Positions 9,956 to 19,109 of a stretch of 64,000 bases of DNA are shown here, one piece after another (position 1 is the first letter of the stretch; each line of letters begins with the position of its first letter). The notes beneath the pieces are model-generated. The model was not told the origin of the DNA. It searched no databases and saw only the letters and a program-made list of their open reading frames with translations. Origin of the DNA: Bradyrhizobium hereditatis (GTDB lineage: Bacteria; Pseudomonadota; Alphaproteobacteria; Rhizobiales; Xanthobacteraceae); NCBI RefSeq assembly GCF_020329435.1, contig NZ_JAGKJK010000011.1, forward strand, positions 186,001 through 250,000, read 5' to 3'. The translations under genes were made by a program, and so were the position numbers.

Positions 9956-10002
9956 GTGTGTGCCGTACGATCACGATTCCAACGCTTTGCCGCCGATCGC
10001 GA

Positions 10003-11028
10003 TCAATTGTCGAAGCCGACCTTGTCGACCAGCGTTGAGGCTGCCTTGCGGTTGGCGACGATCTTGGCGATCGGCATCGGATCGGCGACAAGCTTGCCAT
10101 AGCCCGCAATGGTCGGGTTGACGGCGACGCCGGCGCGGATCGGGTATTCGTAGTTGGCATCGGCGTAGATCTGCTGCGCCTTCGCGCCGGCGAGCCACTC
10201 GATCAGCTTGATGCCGTTGGCCTTGTTCGGTGCGTGCTTGGCGAGAAGGACGCCGGAGAGATTGACGTGGGTGCCGCCGCCTTCGAAGGTCGGCAGGATC
10301 ACCTTGGTGGCTTCCGCCCACGGCTTCTTCTCGGGGTCGTTGTTCATCATCAGCGCCCAGTAATAGGTGTTGCCGATGCCGATGTCGCACTTGCCGGCCG
10401 CAACGTCGCGCGCGGCTTCGCGGTCGCCGCCGGACGGCTTCTGCGCCAGGTTGGCCTTCACGCCCTTCAGCCATTCCTCGGCCTTGGCCTCGCCGTACTT
10501 GGCCACATAGGCCGCGAACAGCCCGTTATTGTAGATGTGCTGGCCAGAGCGGATGCAGATCTTGCCCTTCCACTTGGGATCGGCGAGCTCTTCATAGGTG
10601 ATCTTGTCCTGCTTGACGCGGTCCTTCGAGGCGTAGATGACGCGCGCGCGCATGGAGATGCCGGCCCACTGGCCGTCCGGATCGCGATATTGCGCCGGCA
10701 CGATCTCGTCGATCACCACCGACTTGATCGGCTGGGTGACGCCGGCCTGCACGGCATCGTCAAGGCGGCCGAGATCGACCGTCAGCAGCACGTCGGCCGG
10801 GCTGTTGGCGCCTTCGGCCTTCATGCGCTGCTCGAGGCCGGAGCTTGCCGAGACGACGTTGACCTTGATGCCGGTATCCTTGGTGAAGGCATCGAACAAT
10901 GGCTGGATCAGCTTGGTTTCGCGATAGGTGTAGACGTTGACCTCGCCATCGGCGGACGCCGGCGAGGCTCCGAACGCGATGAAACAAAGCAACGCTGCGG
11001 TTGCGGCGGTAGCGCGGAATTTCGTCAT
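10003..11028 (-). CDS. Periplasmic Fe(III)-binding protein of an ABC transporter (FutA/FbpA type)
   Basis: A 341-residue protein with a cleavable signal peptide (1-26, ending SPASA-D) and the type II periplasmic-binding fold start EVNVYTYRETKLIQPLF. The tandem tyrosines in GIGNTYYWALM, plus Tyr in YEYPIR, match the iron-coordinating tyrosines of FutA/FbpA proteins. It delivers ferric iron to the permease encoded next on the same strand. The 188-base upstream region holds a tandem repeat; no clear Irr or Fur box was recognised. Confidence 0.9.
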   Translation of the reverse strand: MTKFRATAATAALLCFIAFGASPASADGEVNVYTYRETKLIQPLFDAFTKDTGIKVNVVSASSGLEQRMKAEGANSPADVLLTVDLGRLDDAVQAGVTQPIKSVVIDEIVPAQYRDPDGQWAGISMRARVIYASKDRVKQDKITYEELADPKWKGKICIRSGQHIYNNGLFAAYVAKYGEAKAEEWLKGVKANLAQKPSGGDREAARDVAAGKCDIGIGNTYYWALMMNNDPEKKPWAEATKVILPTFEGGGTHVNLSGVLLAKHAPNKANGIKLIEWLAGAKAQQIYADANYEYPIRAGVAVNPTIAGYGKLVADPMPIAKIVANRKAASTLVDKVGFDN

Positions 11029-11117
11029 GAAAGCTGCCCGACAAAAGCTGGTGGAGATGCCGGTCTCAGTAGCGCAGCCTCTATCCTGCCGTCAGCGACC
11101 GGATGTCGCGAATGCCT

Positions 11118-11160
11118 CGATTTAGAGCGATTCCAGCAAACGATTTAGAGTGATTCCAAA
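11118..11160. repeat. Tandem ~21-bp repeat with GANTC sites upstream of the iron-binding-protein gene
   Basis: Two adjacent near-identical units, CGATTTAGAGCGATTCC and CGATTTAGAGTGATTCC, each followed by A-rich bases. Each contains GATTC, a CcrM methylation sequence (GANTC). The position between the binding-protein start (11028) and the convergent dehydratase end makes this a candidate regulatory or REP-like site. The role is unknown. Confidence 0.5.
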
Positions 11161-11216
11161 GTAATGCTCGGTGCTGAGTGCAAGGACGTTAACTGGAAGT
11201 AGCGTCCTACCGGCGA

Positions 11217-12173
11217 TCAACGCGCCTGCTCGAAATTCACCGCGGCTGTATTGCCTCCACTGATGACGACGGCGACCCGTTCGCCCGCGGCGGGCCTGTA
11301 AACGCCCGACAGGATTGCCGAGAACGCCGCTGCGCCACCGGGTTCTGCGACGATGCGCAAGGTGCGCCAGAGCGCGGCCTGTGCGTCGACGATCGCGGCA
11401 TCGGAAACGAGCACGGTCTGTCGCGCGTATTTTTGCACGATCGGAAAGACCTGCTCACCGACGCGCCGCGGCGCCAGCGAATCCGCCGCCAGCCCTCCGG
11501 CCTCCGCATCGACGGGACGGCCGGCTTCAAAAGCCTTGGTCAAGGTCGGCGATGCCAGCGGCTCGACGCCGATCACGTTGATGCGGCCGGCGTACCACGC
11601 GGCGATCCCCGCGATCAATCCGCCGCCGCCCACCGATACAAGCAGCGTGTCGATATCCGGCGCTTGATCGGCAAGTTCAATGCCGATCGTTCCCTGCCCC
11701 ATGATGGTTTCCTGCTGGTCGAAGGCCGGCACCGGCAATGCGCCGGTTCGCTCTGCCCATGTTTCGCTGGCTGCGAGTGCATCGGCATAGCGGTCGCCCT
11801 CGATCGCGAGATCGGCGCCATAGTCGCGGATGCGTTGCACCTTCGCAGGCGAAGAGACGCTGGGGACGAAAATCTTGGCAGGCTTGCCGAGCTTCATCGC
11901 GGCATAAGCGACCGCCGCGCCGTGGTTGCCGCCGGACGCCGCGACCACGCCAGCCTCCGGCACGTTGCGGGTCAACAGATTGGCGAAAGCGCCGCGCGCC
12001 TTGAACGAGCCGGAGTGCTGAAGCAGCTCGAGCTTGAGCGTCAGCGTGTGGCCGGGAAGGCCGAACTCGCTGCCGTCGACTTCGACGACCGGCGTCCTCC
12101 GGATAAAGGGCCGAATGAGTGGCTCACATTTTGCGATCGTTTCAGAGGTTACGGCGTCCACCGGCGCGTTCAT
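11217..12173 (-). CDS. Threonine/serine dehydratase-like PLP enzyme
   Basis: A 318-residue fold-type II PLP enzyme. The Schiff-base lysine is in SGSFKARGA, the cofactor-binding loop is SGGNHG, and the glycine loop is VSVGGGGLIAG. This predicts deamination of threonine or serine to a 2-oxoacid and ammonia, or a related eliminase or racemase activity. It lacks the ACT regulatory domain of biosynthetic IlvA, so it is catabolic-type. The ATG at 12173 is preferred over a TTG one codon upstream. It is divergent from an ArsR-type regulator, with the shared operator at 12198-12217 between them. Confidence 0.85.
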   Translation of the reverse strand: MNAPVDAVTSETIAKCEPLIRPFIRRTPVVEVDGSEFGLPGHTLTLKLELLQHSGSFKARGAFANLLTRNVPEAGVVAASGGNHGAAVAYAAMKLGKPAKIFVPSVSSPAKVQRIRDYGADLAIEGDRYADALAASETWAERTGALPVPAFDQQETIMGQGTIGIELADQAPDIDTLLVSVGGGGLIAGIAAWYAGRINVIGVEPLASPTLTKAFEAGRPVDAEAGGLAADSLAPRRVGEQVFPIVQKYARQTVLVSDAAIVDAQAALWRTLRIVAEPGGAAAFSAILSGVYRPAAGERVAVVISGGNTAAVNFEQAR

Positions 12174-12197
12174 CAAGGCATTTCCAGATTTGACAGG

Positions 12198-12217
12198 AAT
12201 TAGTTATTTAGCTAATT
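12198..12217. promoter_or_regulatory. Inverted repeat, probable operator of the ArsR-type regulator
   Basis: AATTAG-N8-CTAATT is a perfect 6-bp dyad in an AT-rich 50-base gap between the divergent dehydratase and ArsR genes. Such dyads at about -10/+1 are typical ArsR/SmtB operators, so autoregulation and control of the dehydratase are both likely. This is inference from position and symmetry. Confidence 0.6.
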
Positions 12218-12223
12218 AGCAAT

Positions 12224-12541
12224 ATGCCTTCTTTGGACGACGACGTCGAGTCTGCATTTCGCGCGCTGGCCAGCGATCGGCGGCTCCTGATCCTGGAATG
12301 GTTGAAACGCCCCCGCGCGCATTTTCGCGAGCAGCTCGACGGCGATCTGGTCAAGGACGGAGTCTGCGGGGCGCTGATTGCCGAGAAGCTCGGCGTCAGC
12401 CAGCCCACGGTGAGCGAGCATCTGAAGATACTCTCGCAGGCGGGACTGTTGAGCGCCAAGCGGGTCAAGCAATGGACGTTCTACAAGCGCGATGAAGCGC
12501 GCATCGCGAAGCTCAAAGCCGCCATGCTCGCGAAGATCTGA
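12224..12541 (+). CDS. ArsR family transcriptional regulator
   Basis: A 105-residue winged-helix protein. The recognition helix region is ALIAEKLGVSQPTVSEHLKIL (about 50-70), followed by the wing QWTFYKRDE. No CxC metal motif typical of ArsR/CadC is visible near the recognition helix; only one Cys (in GVCGAL) is present. The effector is therefore probably not a thiophilic metal bound at that site. Divergent placement suggests it controls the dehydratase. Confidence 0.88.
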   Translation: MPSLDDDVESAFRALASDRRLLILEWLKRPRAHFREQLDGDLVKDGVCGALIAEKLGVSQPTVSEHLKILSQAGLLSAKRVKQWTFYKRDEARIAKLKAAMLAKI

Positions 12542-12705
12542 GGCAGTTGGCGCCGGCGTACCGTGAGATGTCGGTACTGCTCGATCAGCCGCTTAGTGCG
12601 ACAGTTGCGGGCATGATCAACCTGACGCCGACAGAGGTTTCGCCAGGCTCCCGATTCGCGGCTTTAGACGCATTGGCAAAAGCATCGGCTGGTCGTACTG
12701 GGTCG

Positions 12706-12812
12706 TAAGCTCCTCATGGTGAGGAGCGCGAAGCGCGTCTCGAACCATGAGGCCCCGTCTGTGGCCTACATCCTTCGAGACGCCGCTTCGCGGCTCCTCA
12801 GGATGAGGGGTT
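12706..12812. repeat. Palindromic intergenic repeat (CTCCTCATGGTGAGGAGC type)
   Basis: Inverted arms begin GCTCCTCATGGTGAGGAGCG and end CGGCTCCTCAGGATGAGG, with an internal CGAGACG/CGTCTCG pair. This is a common Bradyrhizobium intergenic palindrome family. It fills much of the 292-base gap between the ArsR gene and the cyclase gene end. No gene lies in the rest of that gap. Confidence 0.75.
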
Positions 12813-12833
12813 TGAGCGGCCATGACAGTAGAG

Positions 12834-15800
12834 CTAGCAGCTTCTCCTAAACAGCTTCTTCGCTTGCTCGATCTCGGGGAGCTCTTGCCCCTCATCAAAA
12901 TCGATCAAGGCGCGCGCGAGCGCCTCGGATCCGGCCGCTTCTCGGCCGCTGTTGATGCAAAGGTGCGCAAGTCCAATTGCGCTGCGCAACTCGAAAACTT
13001 TCGTCTGCTGGCTTCGAGCTATCTCGAGCGCCTTGCTAAAGGCGCATTCGGCCCCGCCGACGTTCGAGGGATCGCGGCGCAACAGGAGTTCACCCTGCAC
13101 ACGATGCAGTTCGGCATCAAGCCAATGCTGACCTGACTGTTCGGTCGTGGCGATCAACTCGCGCAAAATCTCCAATGCAGTGTCCGTTTGCCCCGCCGCG
13201 GCATTCGCCACGGCCACTTGCATTCCCCAAAATGGTTCACAAAGGTAGCAGTCATTTTCGTGCAGCAAGGTCCAGCCTCGACGCATTTCAAGAAGCCCGG
13301 CCTCTCGGTCGCCGGCACGCCACTTTGCAAGGCCAGTCAGGTATGTGCCGGCGGCGACATACAAAGGCATTGTATGGTCACGGGCGAGAGCGAGCGCAAG
13401 GATTGTCTCGGTTTGCTGTAATGGCCCGCCGCATAGTCCATCGAAAACCGCCTTGTGAACCAGCGCGTTGGCTTGGGAGAGCGCGCGCTGTTCTCCCGAG
13501 GAGCGCACCGCTTCCGTGGCAAACCGGCGGGCGCGATCGATCTGCCCGATCGGCCAAAGCACCAACGCAAGAAATCTCATGATGACGAACGGCAGGTCCA
13601 GCGTCGACGCCCTGAAAGTCTCGAGATTTGGTTCAGCACCATAGATCGCGAGCGCCTGCTCGAGATGCGCCCTCGCGTTCAAATAGTCGCCGCCGAACCA
13701 GCAGGTCGCCCCGTTCGTCCAATGTGCTACCACTGCGGCTACCGGCGAGTCCGGTCGTCTGTTGGCGGCGGTCATGGTTGCATCCGCCAGCTCCCACATC
13801 GGCGCGATCTCGCCATGAGTGAGGCAGGCATTGAACAGACCCGAATAGATCGGGGCCAGTTCAACCGGATCATTGATATCAGCGGCGAACTGCCGAGCGC
13901 GTGTCCATGCGGCGACCGTTTCGGGGGCGTTGTGCCCAAGGTTACCCCGCAGCGCGCGGCTGTAAGTGATTTGAAGATGAAGCCGGTTCATGGTTCGGCC
14001 CGGGTCGTCCGGCAGTCCATCGGCAATCGCAACCGCCTTGCCGAGATGCGCGATTGCCTCGGTATAGGCGGAGCGCTTGAGCGCCTGCTGACCTGCTTTG
14101 CGCCACCAGTCGAGGGCGATCCCGTCGAGCCCCGCTTCGGTGAAGTGATAGGCCACGACTTCCGGCTCGGTTTCGGCGATGGCCGGAAACTGGTCGCGCA
14201 GTACATCGCCAATATGTTTGTGAAGCAATTGCCGGCGGCTCTTGAGCAGGCTCTCATAAGCCGCCTCCTGGACGAGCGCGTGCTTGAAGGTGTAGCTAGC
14301 TTCCGGCGGCGTCCCGCGGCGCAGTAGCAGTTCGGCCTCTTCCAACTGCCTCAGCGCGGCGTTCAGCGTCAGATCATCGCGCCCCGCCACACACCGCAGC
14401 AGCGTGTATGAGAAGTCGCGGCCGATGGCGGCGCCTATCTGTGCTACTTCCTTGACCGGGGCCAACCGGTCAAGACGCGCCATCAGCGAGTCCTGCAGCG
14501 TCGCGGGAATGGCGAGCGGCGGTAGCGGACGATCGAGGCGATAGCGTCCGGCGTCTTCCACGAGCAGTCCGGACTCCAGTACTGTCTTGGTCAACTCCTC
14601 GATGAACAGCGGGATGCCGTCCGTCCTATCGATGATCTGCCGCATCATTTCGCCTGGCAGCTGTCGACCGACGGTTACCTGCTCGACCAGGGCGCGCGCG
14701 TCTTGCCGGTCAAGCCGATCGAGCCGCAGCACGCTGACATTGGCGAGACCGGCCCAGGGCGGTTCGAACTCCGGCCGGAACGTCATGAGCGCGAGGATCG
14801 GCAAGCCCCTGATCCGGTCGACCGCGAGATCAAACAGCTCAAGCGTGGTGGCGTCGGCCCAATGCATGTCTTCACAGACGATCAACACAGGCTGCTGCCG
14901 GGCCAAACCCTCAAGCTGATCGAGCAGGGCGGCGAACGTCTGTCGCCGCTGCTGCACTGGATTCAAGCCGAGTGGCGGATAGCGCTCGCCTGTTGCGATC
15001 GAAAGAAGTGCTGCGATCAGCGGCGCCGCGTTGGCCACCCGCTGCGTTCCGCGTGTAAGCATTGCCTCCAACTTGTCGAGCTTTTGCTCGGGCGTGTCCT
15101 GTGACCTGATGGCGGCGGCGCGCTCGAGTTGAGCAACAAAGGGATGAAGCGCACTGTTGATGTGGTAAGGCGAGCACTGATACCGCACCCTGCAATGTGC
15201 CCCGAGCGAAGCGTTCTCGCAGAGCATTGCGACGAGGCGCGATTTGCCGATGCCGGCCTCGCCCGAAATCAACACCGCCTGGCCCTGGCCCTGCCAGGCC
15301 AGCTGCTGACGCGAGAGCACGAACTCGATTTCTGGCTTGCGGCCGACAAAGCCCATCGAACGCGCTGTGCGCACTGCCTCGAAGCGGCTCTCCGACGCAG
15401 CTCCACCTTCGACCGCCCAGACCGCGATCGGCTCGGAGATGCCCTTGACTTGGCGGAGGCCGAGGCTGCGGAAAGTGAATAGATCGCCAAGCAGATCGCG
15501 CGTCGATGCCGCAACGATGACCGCCCCCGGCTCGGCCAGGCTCTGCAGCCGGGCCGCGATGTTCGGCGTATCGCCGACCATCGCCTGCTGCTCCGAGGCG
15601 CCGCCGCTGATGAGGTCGCCTACCACCACAAGCCCGGTCGCGATCGCGATCCGCACCTCAACCCGTTCCGCGCGGGTTTCAAGTCTTATTGCGGCGATCA
15701 TGTCGAGCCCGGCGCGCACGGCGCGCTCGGCATCATCCTCGTGCGCGCGAGGATAGCCGAAATAGGCAAGCACTCCGTCGCCGATAAACCTGGCGATGCT

Positions 15801-16157
15801 GCCGTCGTAGGCGGCAATAGCCCTCGCGCATGCGGTCCGATAGGCGCGGATCACCTCCCACATGTCCTCGGGATCAAGGCGAGCAGAGAGTTCAGTCGAG
15901 CCTACCAGATCGCAGAACATCACGGTGAGGTGACGTCGCTCGGCAGCATGCCGAGTCTGCGCGTCGACTAATTCGGCCTGGTTGAGTTCGGCAATCGCGC
16001 GCAGCATCTTGCGGCGATGACCGATCAGGACTCCAAGTCTATCGAAGTCCTGATCCGTCAGCTCGGGAAGGACACTGAGATCGATTCCGTTCTCGGCGAA
16101 ACGCAATGCGTATTGTCCAAGCCCAAGCTTCTCGAGCCAGTCTGCAATCTGCTGCAT
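12834..16157 (-). CDS. SAM domain - adenylate/guanylate cyclase - AAA-like ATPase - TPR signalling protein
   Basis: About 1107 residues. Order: SAM-type helical domain (1-60, IADWLEKLGLGQYALRFAEN), class III cyclase homology domain (75-260, with LTVMFCDLVGST and GDGVLAYFGYP), an ATPase module with Walker A GEAGIGKSR near 300 and Walker B-like VLIVCEDMHWAD, then about 500 residues of TPR-like helices. This matches the family of cyclase-ATPase proteins abundant in Bradyrhizobium. The metal-binding Asp of FCDLVGS and of GDGVLAYF are present, so cyclase activity is plausible. The ATG at 16157 with GGGGAG upstream is preferred over TTG at 16169. Confidence 0.88.
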   Translation of the reverse strand: MQQIADWLEKLGLGQYALRFAENGIDLSVLPELTDQDFDRLGVLIGHRRKMLRAIAELNQAELVDAQTRHAAERRHLTVMFCDLVGSTELSARLDPEDMWEVIRAYRTACARAIAAYDGSIARFIGDGVLAYFGYPRAHEDDAERAVRAGLDMIAAIRLETRAERVEVRIAIATGLVVVGDLISGGASEQQAMVGDTPNIAARLQSLAEPGAVIVAASTRDLLGDLFTFRSLGLRQVKGISEPIAVWAVEGGAASESRFEAVRTARSMGFVGRKPEIEFVLSRQQLAWQGQGQAVLISGEAGIGKSRLVAMLCENASLGAHCRVRYQCSPYHINSALHPFVAQLERAAAIRSQDTPEQKLDKLEAMLTRGTQRVANAAPLIAALLSIATGERYPPLGLNPVQQRRQTFAALLDQLEGLARQQPVLIVCEDMHWADATTLELFDLAVDRIRGLPILALMTFRPEFEPPWAGLANVSVLRLDRLDRQDARALVEQVTVGRQLPGEMMRQIIDRTDGIPLFIEELTKTVLESGLLVEDAGRYRLDRPLPPLAIPATLQDSLMARLDRLAPVKEVAQIGAAIGRDFSYTLLRCVAGRDDLTLNAALRQLEEAELLLRRGTPPEASYTFKHALVQEAAYESLLKSRRQLLHKHIGDVLRDQFPAIAETEPEVVAYHFTEAGLDGIALDWWRKAGQQALKRSAYTEAIAHLGKAVAIADGLPDDPGRTMNRLHLQITYSRALRGNLGHNAPETVAAWTRARQFAADINDPVELAPIYSGLFNACLTHGEIAPMWELADATMTAANRRPDSPVAAVVAHWTNGATCWFGGDYLNARAHLEQALAIYGAEPNLETFRASTLDLPFVIMRFLALVLWPIGQIDRARRFATEAVRSSGEQRALSQANALVHKAVFDGLCGGPLQQTETILALALARDHTMPLYVAAGTYLTGLAKWRAGDREAGLLEMRRGWTLLHENDCYLCEPFWGMQVAVANAAAGQTDTALEILRELIATTEQSGQHWLDAELHRVQGELLLRRDPSNVGGAECAFSKALEIARSQQTKVFELRSAIGLAHLCINSGREAAGSEALARALIDFDEGQELPEIEQAKKLFRRSC

Positions 16158-16169
16158 TGGCTCCCCCAA

Positions 16170-16481
16170 ACTGTTCTGGCTGGCGGGCTCGGATTTTGGA
16201 CCACTGCTACAAAAAAGCTATTCAATATTTGCGCGATGGTATGTCGCTTGCGGTATTAGGCTGCGGGCTTACGAAACCTCACGCGCAGCAACCAAGCTGA
16301 TACGATCAACGCCGGTGGCAAATTGCGCGGGAGCTCGTGACGAGAAATTCGCGCAGGATCTGCTTGTCAGTGCAACACGACAACTCGTTGCGGAATATCC
16401 GGTTTGCGTAACGAACGTTCGATAGCGAACAATCTGACGCTTTCCGCGAGAGCCCTTGAATGACTCCCTTCGTGAAACATG
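16170..16481. other. Intergenic region, no gene seen
   Basis: About 310 bases between the cyclase gene start and the end of the broken metallophosphoesterase gene. It is less GC-rich than its neighbours and presumably contains the cyclase promoter. No convincing coding frame, hairpin terminator or tRNA was found. Confidence 0.5.
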
Positions 16482-17067
16482 TCACGCCTGCTTTTCCTGA
16501 ACTTCTCCAGCGCTTGTCGATGAGGAGAAAAGCGGGTCAGCAATCCGACCCAATGATATAAGCCAGGTCGGTGGAGTTTCGATCGGCGTCGCCGGCCGCA
16601 GCAGGGGCGCGCGCAGGTCGATGCGTTGCGCTTCGCCGGCGGCAATCCAGAACGCTGCGTTCTCATTGAGGTCGATCACGATACAGACCGGCGGGCGGCC
16701 GTGCTGCAGGCCGGTGTTGAAGACCCAGGTCGTGCCGATGCGATCAAACCAGGAGCCATCGGGGATGAAGGGCGACTGGTGCACGTGGCCCGAGATTACC
16801 ATCGACGGCTGGTATTGCGCGATCCATTGCTCCAGTTCGACATCGCCGAAGAAACGCTTGCCACCCCAGGTCGAAGTCGACGAACGATCCGATGTCGAGT
16901 GCGTCGCCGGCAAAAATGACGACATCGAACTGCGGAGCCGCGGCGAGCAGCCAGTCGAATTGTGGCAACGAATAGTGCAGATCGGCAACGACAAGGCAGC
17001 GCAATCCAAAATGCCCGGAACAGGCGATCCGCAGGCGGATGCAATGGAGCAGGCTGGATTCGAGCAA
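16482..17067 (-). pseudogene. Calcineurin-like metallophosphoesterase, internally deleted and frameshifted
   Basis: The upstream part, in one frame, carries the first metal motifs (VVADLHYS and VIFAGDALD). At about 16,866 the reading moves to another frame that continues GGKRFFGDVELEQW and carries the last motif, SGHVHQSPF. Between them the block with the GNHE/D motif and the middle of the domain, roughly 90-110 residues in intact relatives, is missing. So a deletion removed the centre of the active site and broke the frame. The product should be inactive. The tail is intact to 16482. It lies downstream of tctA (17107) on the same strand. Confidence 0.7.
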
Positions 17068-17106
17068 GATCTGTGCCGCCCGCGGGCTGCGAAGGGCGCC
17101 GAAGAA

Positions 17107-18606
17107 CTAATCCTCGCTTGCCTTGAAGCGGTCGAGGCCCTTCAGCACGAAGGGCGCTACTAGCGCGATCAGCGCGATGGCTAGCAGCGTCGCCGACATC
17201 GGGCTCTGCAGCAGCACGATGGGATCGCCGAGGCTGATCGCGAGCGCGCGGCGCAACTGGCTTTCGGCGATCGGCCCCAGGATGAGACCGACGACCACAG
17301 GCGCAATCGGAAAATCGAACCGGCGCATCAGAAAGCCGAGCAGGCCGAAACCCGCCAGCATCGAGAGCTCGACCACCGACGGCTTCGCCGCGATGGTGCC
17401 CATGGTCGCAAAAACGAGAATGCCGGCATACAGCCACGGCTGCGGAATTGCGAGCAGCCGTACCCAGAGGCCGACCAGCGGCAGGTTGAGCACCAACAGC
17501 ATGACGTTGGCGATGAAGAGGCTCGCGATCAGGCCCCATACCAAGTCCGGCCGTTCCGCGAACAATAGCGGTCCCGGGTTCAGCCCGTATTGCTGAAAGC
17601 CCGCCAGCATCATCGCAGCGGTGGCCGAAGTCGGCAGCCCGAGTGTCAAGAGCGGCACAAGCGTGCCGGCGGCGGAAGCGTTGTTGGCGGCTTCTGGCCC
17701 CGCGACGCCTTCGATCGCGCCCTTGCCGAATTCTTCCGGGTGTTTCGTCAGCCGCTTCTCGGTGGAATAGGACAGGAAGGTCGGAATCTCAGCGCCGCCG
17801 GCGGGCAGGGCGCCGATCGGAAAGCCGAACATCGTGCCGCGCAGCCACGCTTTCCACGACCGCTTCCAGTCTTGCATCGTCATCCACAGCGAGCCGCGCA
17901 CCGGCTCGATCTGCTCCTCGGCGTGATGGCGGCGCGAGGCGACGTAGAGTGCCTCGCCGACAGCGAACAAGCCGACCGCCAGCGTCGTCACCTCGACGCC
18001 ATCGAGCAGCTCCGGGATGCCGAAGGCGAGCCGGGCCTGCCCGGTGAGCTTATCGATGCCGATCAGGCCGAGCGTTAGCCCGATGAACAGGCTGGTCAGC
18101 CCGCGGATCGGCGAATCGCCGAACGTCGCGGATACCGTAACAAAGGCCACGCACATCAGCGCGAAATAATCCTCAGGCCCAAAGCGCACCGCGAAATCCA
18201 CCAGCCATGGCGCGAGAAAGGCGAGGCCGATTGTGGCGATGGTGCCGGCGACGAACGAGCCGATCGCAGCCGTTGCCAGCGCCGGACCACCGCGGCCGGC
18301 CTTCGCCATCTTGTTGCCTTCGAGCGCGGTCGCCATCGAGGCGCTCTCGCCCGGCGTGTTGATGAGAATGGCGGTGGTCGATCCGCCATACATGCCGCCG
18401 TAATAGATTCCCGCGAACATGATCAGCGAGCCGCCCGGATCGAGCTTGTAGGTTACCGGCAGCAGCAAGGCGACGGTGAGCGCCGGCCCGATGCCGGGCA
18501 GCACGCCGACCGCCGTGCCGAGGAATACGCCGATCAGCGCATAGAGCAGGTTCATGGGCTGCACGGCGACGGCCATGCCATGCGCAAGCGCGGCGAAACT
18601 TTCCAT
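17107..18606 (-). CDS. tctA: Tripartite tricarboxylate transporter, large membrane subunit
   Basis: A 499-residue TctA-family permease with about ten to twelve membrane helices and the family signature GIGPALTVALLLP plus NTPGESASMATALEG near residues 40-115. It works with TctB and the periplasmic TctC to import a carboxylate using an ion gradient. Its ATG overlaps the TAA of tctB, completing a tctC-tctB-tctA operon. The substrate cannot be read from sequence. Confidence 0.94.
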   Translation of the reverse strand: MESFAALAHGMAVAVQPMNLLYALIGVFLGTAVGVLPGIGPALTVALLLPVTYKLDPGGSLIMFAGIYYGGMYGGSTTAILINTPGESASMATALEGNKMAKAGRGGPALATAAIGSFVAGTIATIGLAFLAPWLVDFAVRFGPEDYFALMCVAFVTVSATFGDSPIRGLTSLFIGLTLGLIGIDKLTGQARLAFGIPELLDGVEVTTLAVGLFAVGEALYVASRRHHAEEQIEPVRGSLWMTMQDWKRSWKAWLRGTMFGFPIGALPAGGAEIPTFLSYSTEKRLTKHPEEFGKGAIEGVAGPEAANNASAAGTLVPLLTLGLPTSATAAMMLAGFQQYGLNPGPLLFAERPDLVWGLIASLFIANVMLLVLNLPLVGLWVRLLAIPQPWLYAGILVFATMGTIAAKPSVVELSMLAGFGLLGFLMRRFDFPIAPVVVGLILGPIAESQLRRALAISLGDPIVLLQSPMSATLLAIALIALVAPFVLKGLDRFKASED

Positions 18607-19109
18607 TACAGCAGTCTTTCCAGGGGGCCGGCGGGCAGGCTGAGCGTCAAGAGCCGATCGAAAGCGAGATAGATCAGCGTGCTCATCACGAGGGCGATGA
18701 CGAGGTCGGTCAGGATGGCGCGCCGCCCGAACGCTGCCGATGTCGCGACGAACAGCACCGAGGTCGCAAGAATGAAGCCGCCGCCGAAGCCGATGATGGC
18801 GATCAACAGCGCCAGTCCGCCGAGGATCAGCAGCACCGGCTTGGGATCGGCGCTCTCGCGCGGCGGCAGGTTGCCGCGCAAGGCATCGATCAAATTGCCG
18901 ATCGCGAGCAGGCCAAGCCCGACGGCGACAACGATCGGCATCGCCTCAGGTCCCATGCCGTACATCGTGGTGGTGGGCAGGCGGCTTGCGTCCCACACCA
19001 ATACCGCGGCGAGCACCGCGAGTGCCGCTGCAATGACGAGACCGGCGGGATCGATGCGCCGCGAGGGCGGTGCCTGCGGAGCATCGTTGGAGGCGTTGTC
19101 AGCCGTCAT
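18606..19109 (-). CDS. tctB: Tripartite tricarboxylate transporter, small membrane subunit
   Basis: A 167-residue TctB-family protein with four hydrophobic helices (about 26-45, 56-75, 98-130, 138-158) and a short cytoplasmic N-terminus. It is the small partner of TctA. Its start overlaps the end of tctC (19106-19109) and its stop overlaps the tctA start, so all three are tightly coupled. Confidence 0.9.
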   Translation of the reverse strand: MTADNASNDAPQAPPSRRIDPAGLVIAAALAVLAAVLVWDASRLPTTTMYGMGPEAMPIVVAVGLGLLAIGNLIDALRGNLPPRESADPKPVLLILGGLALLIAIIGFGGGFILATSVLFVATSAAFGRRAILTDLVIALVMSTLIYLAFDRLLTLSLPAGPLERLL

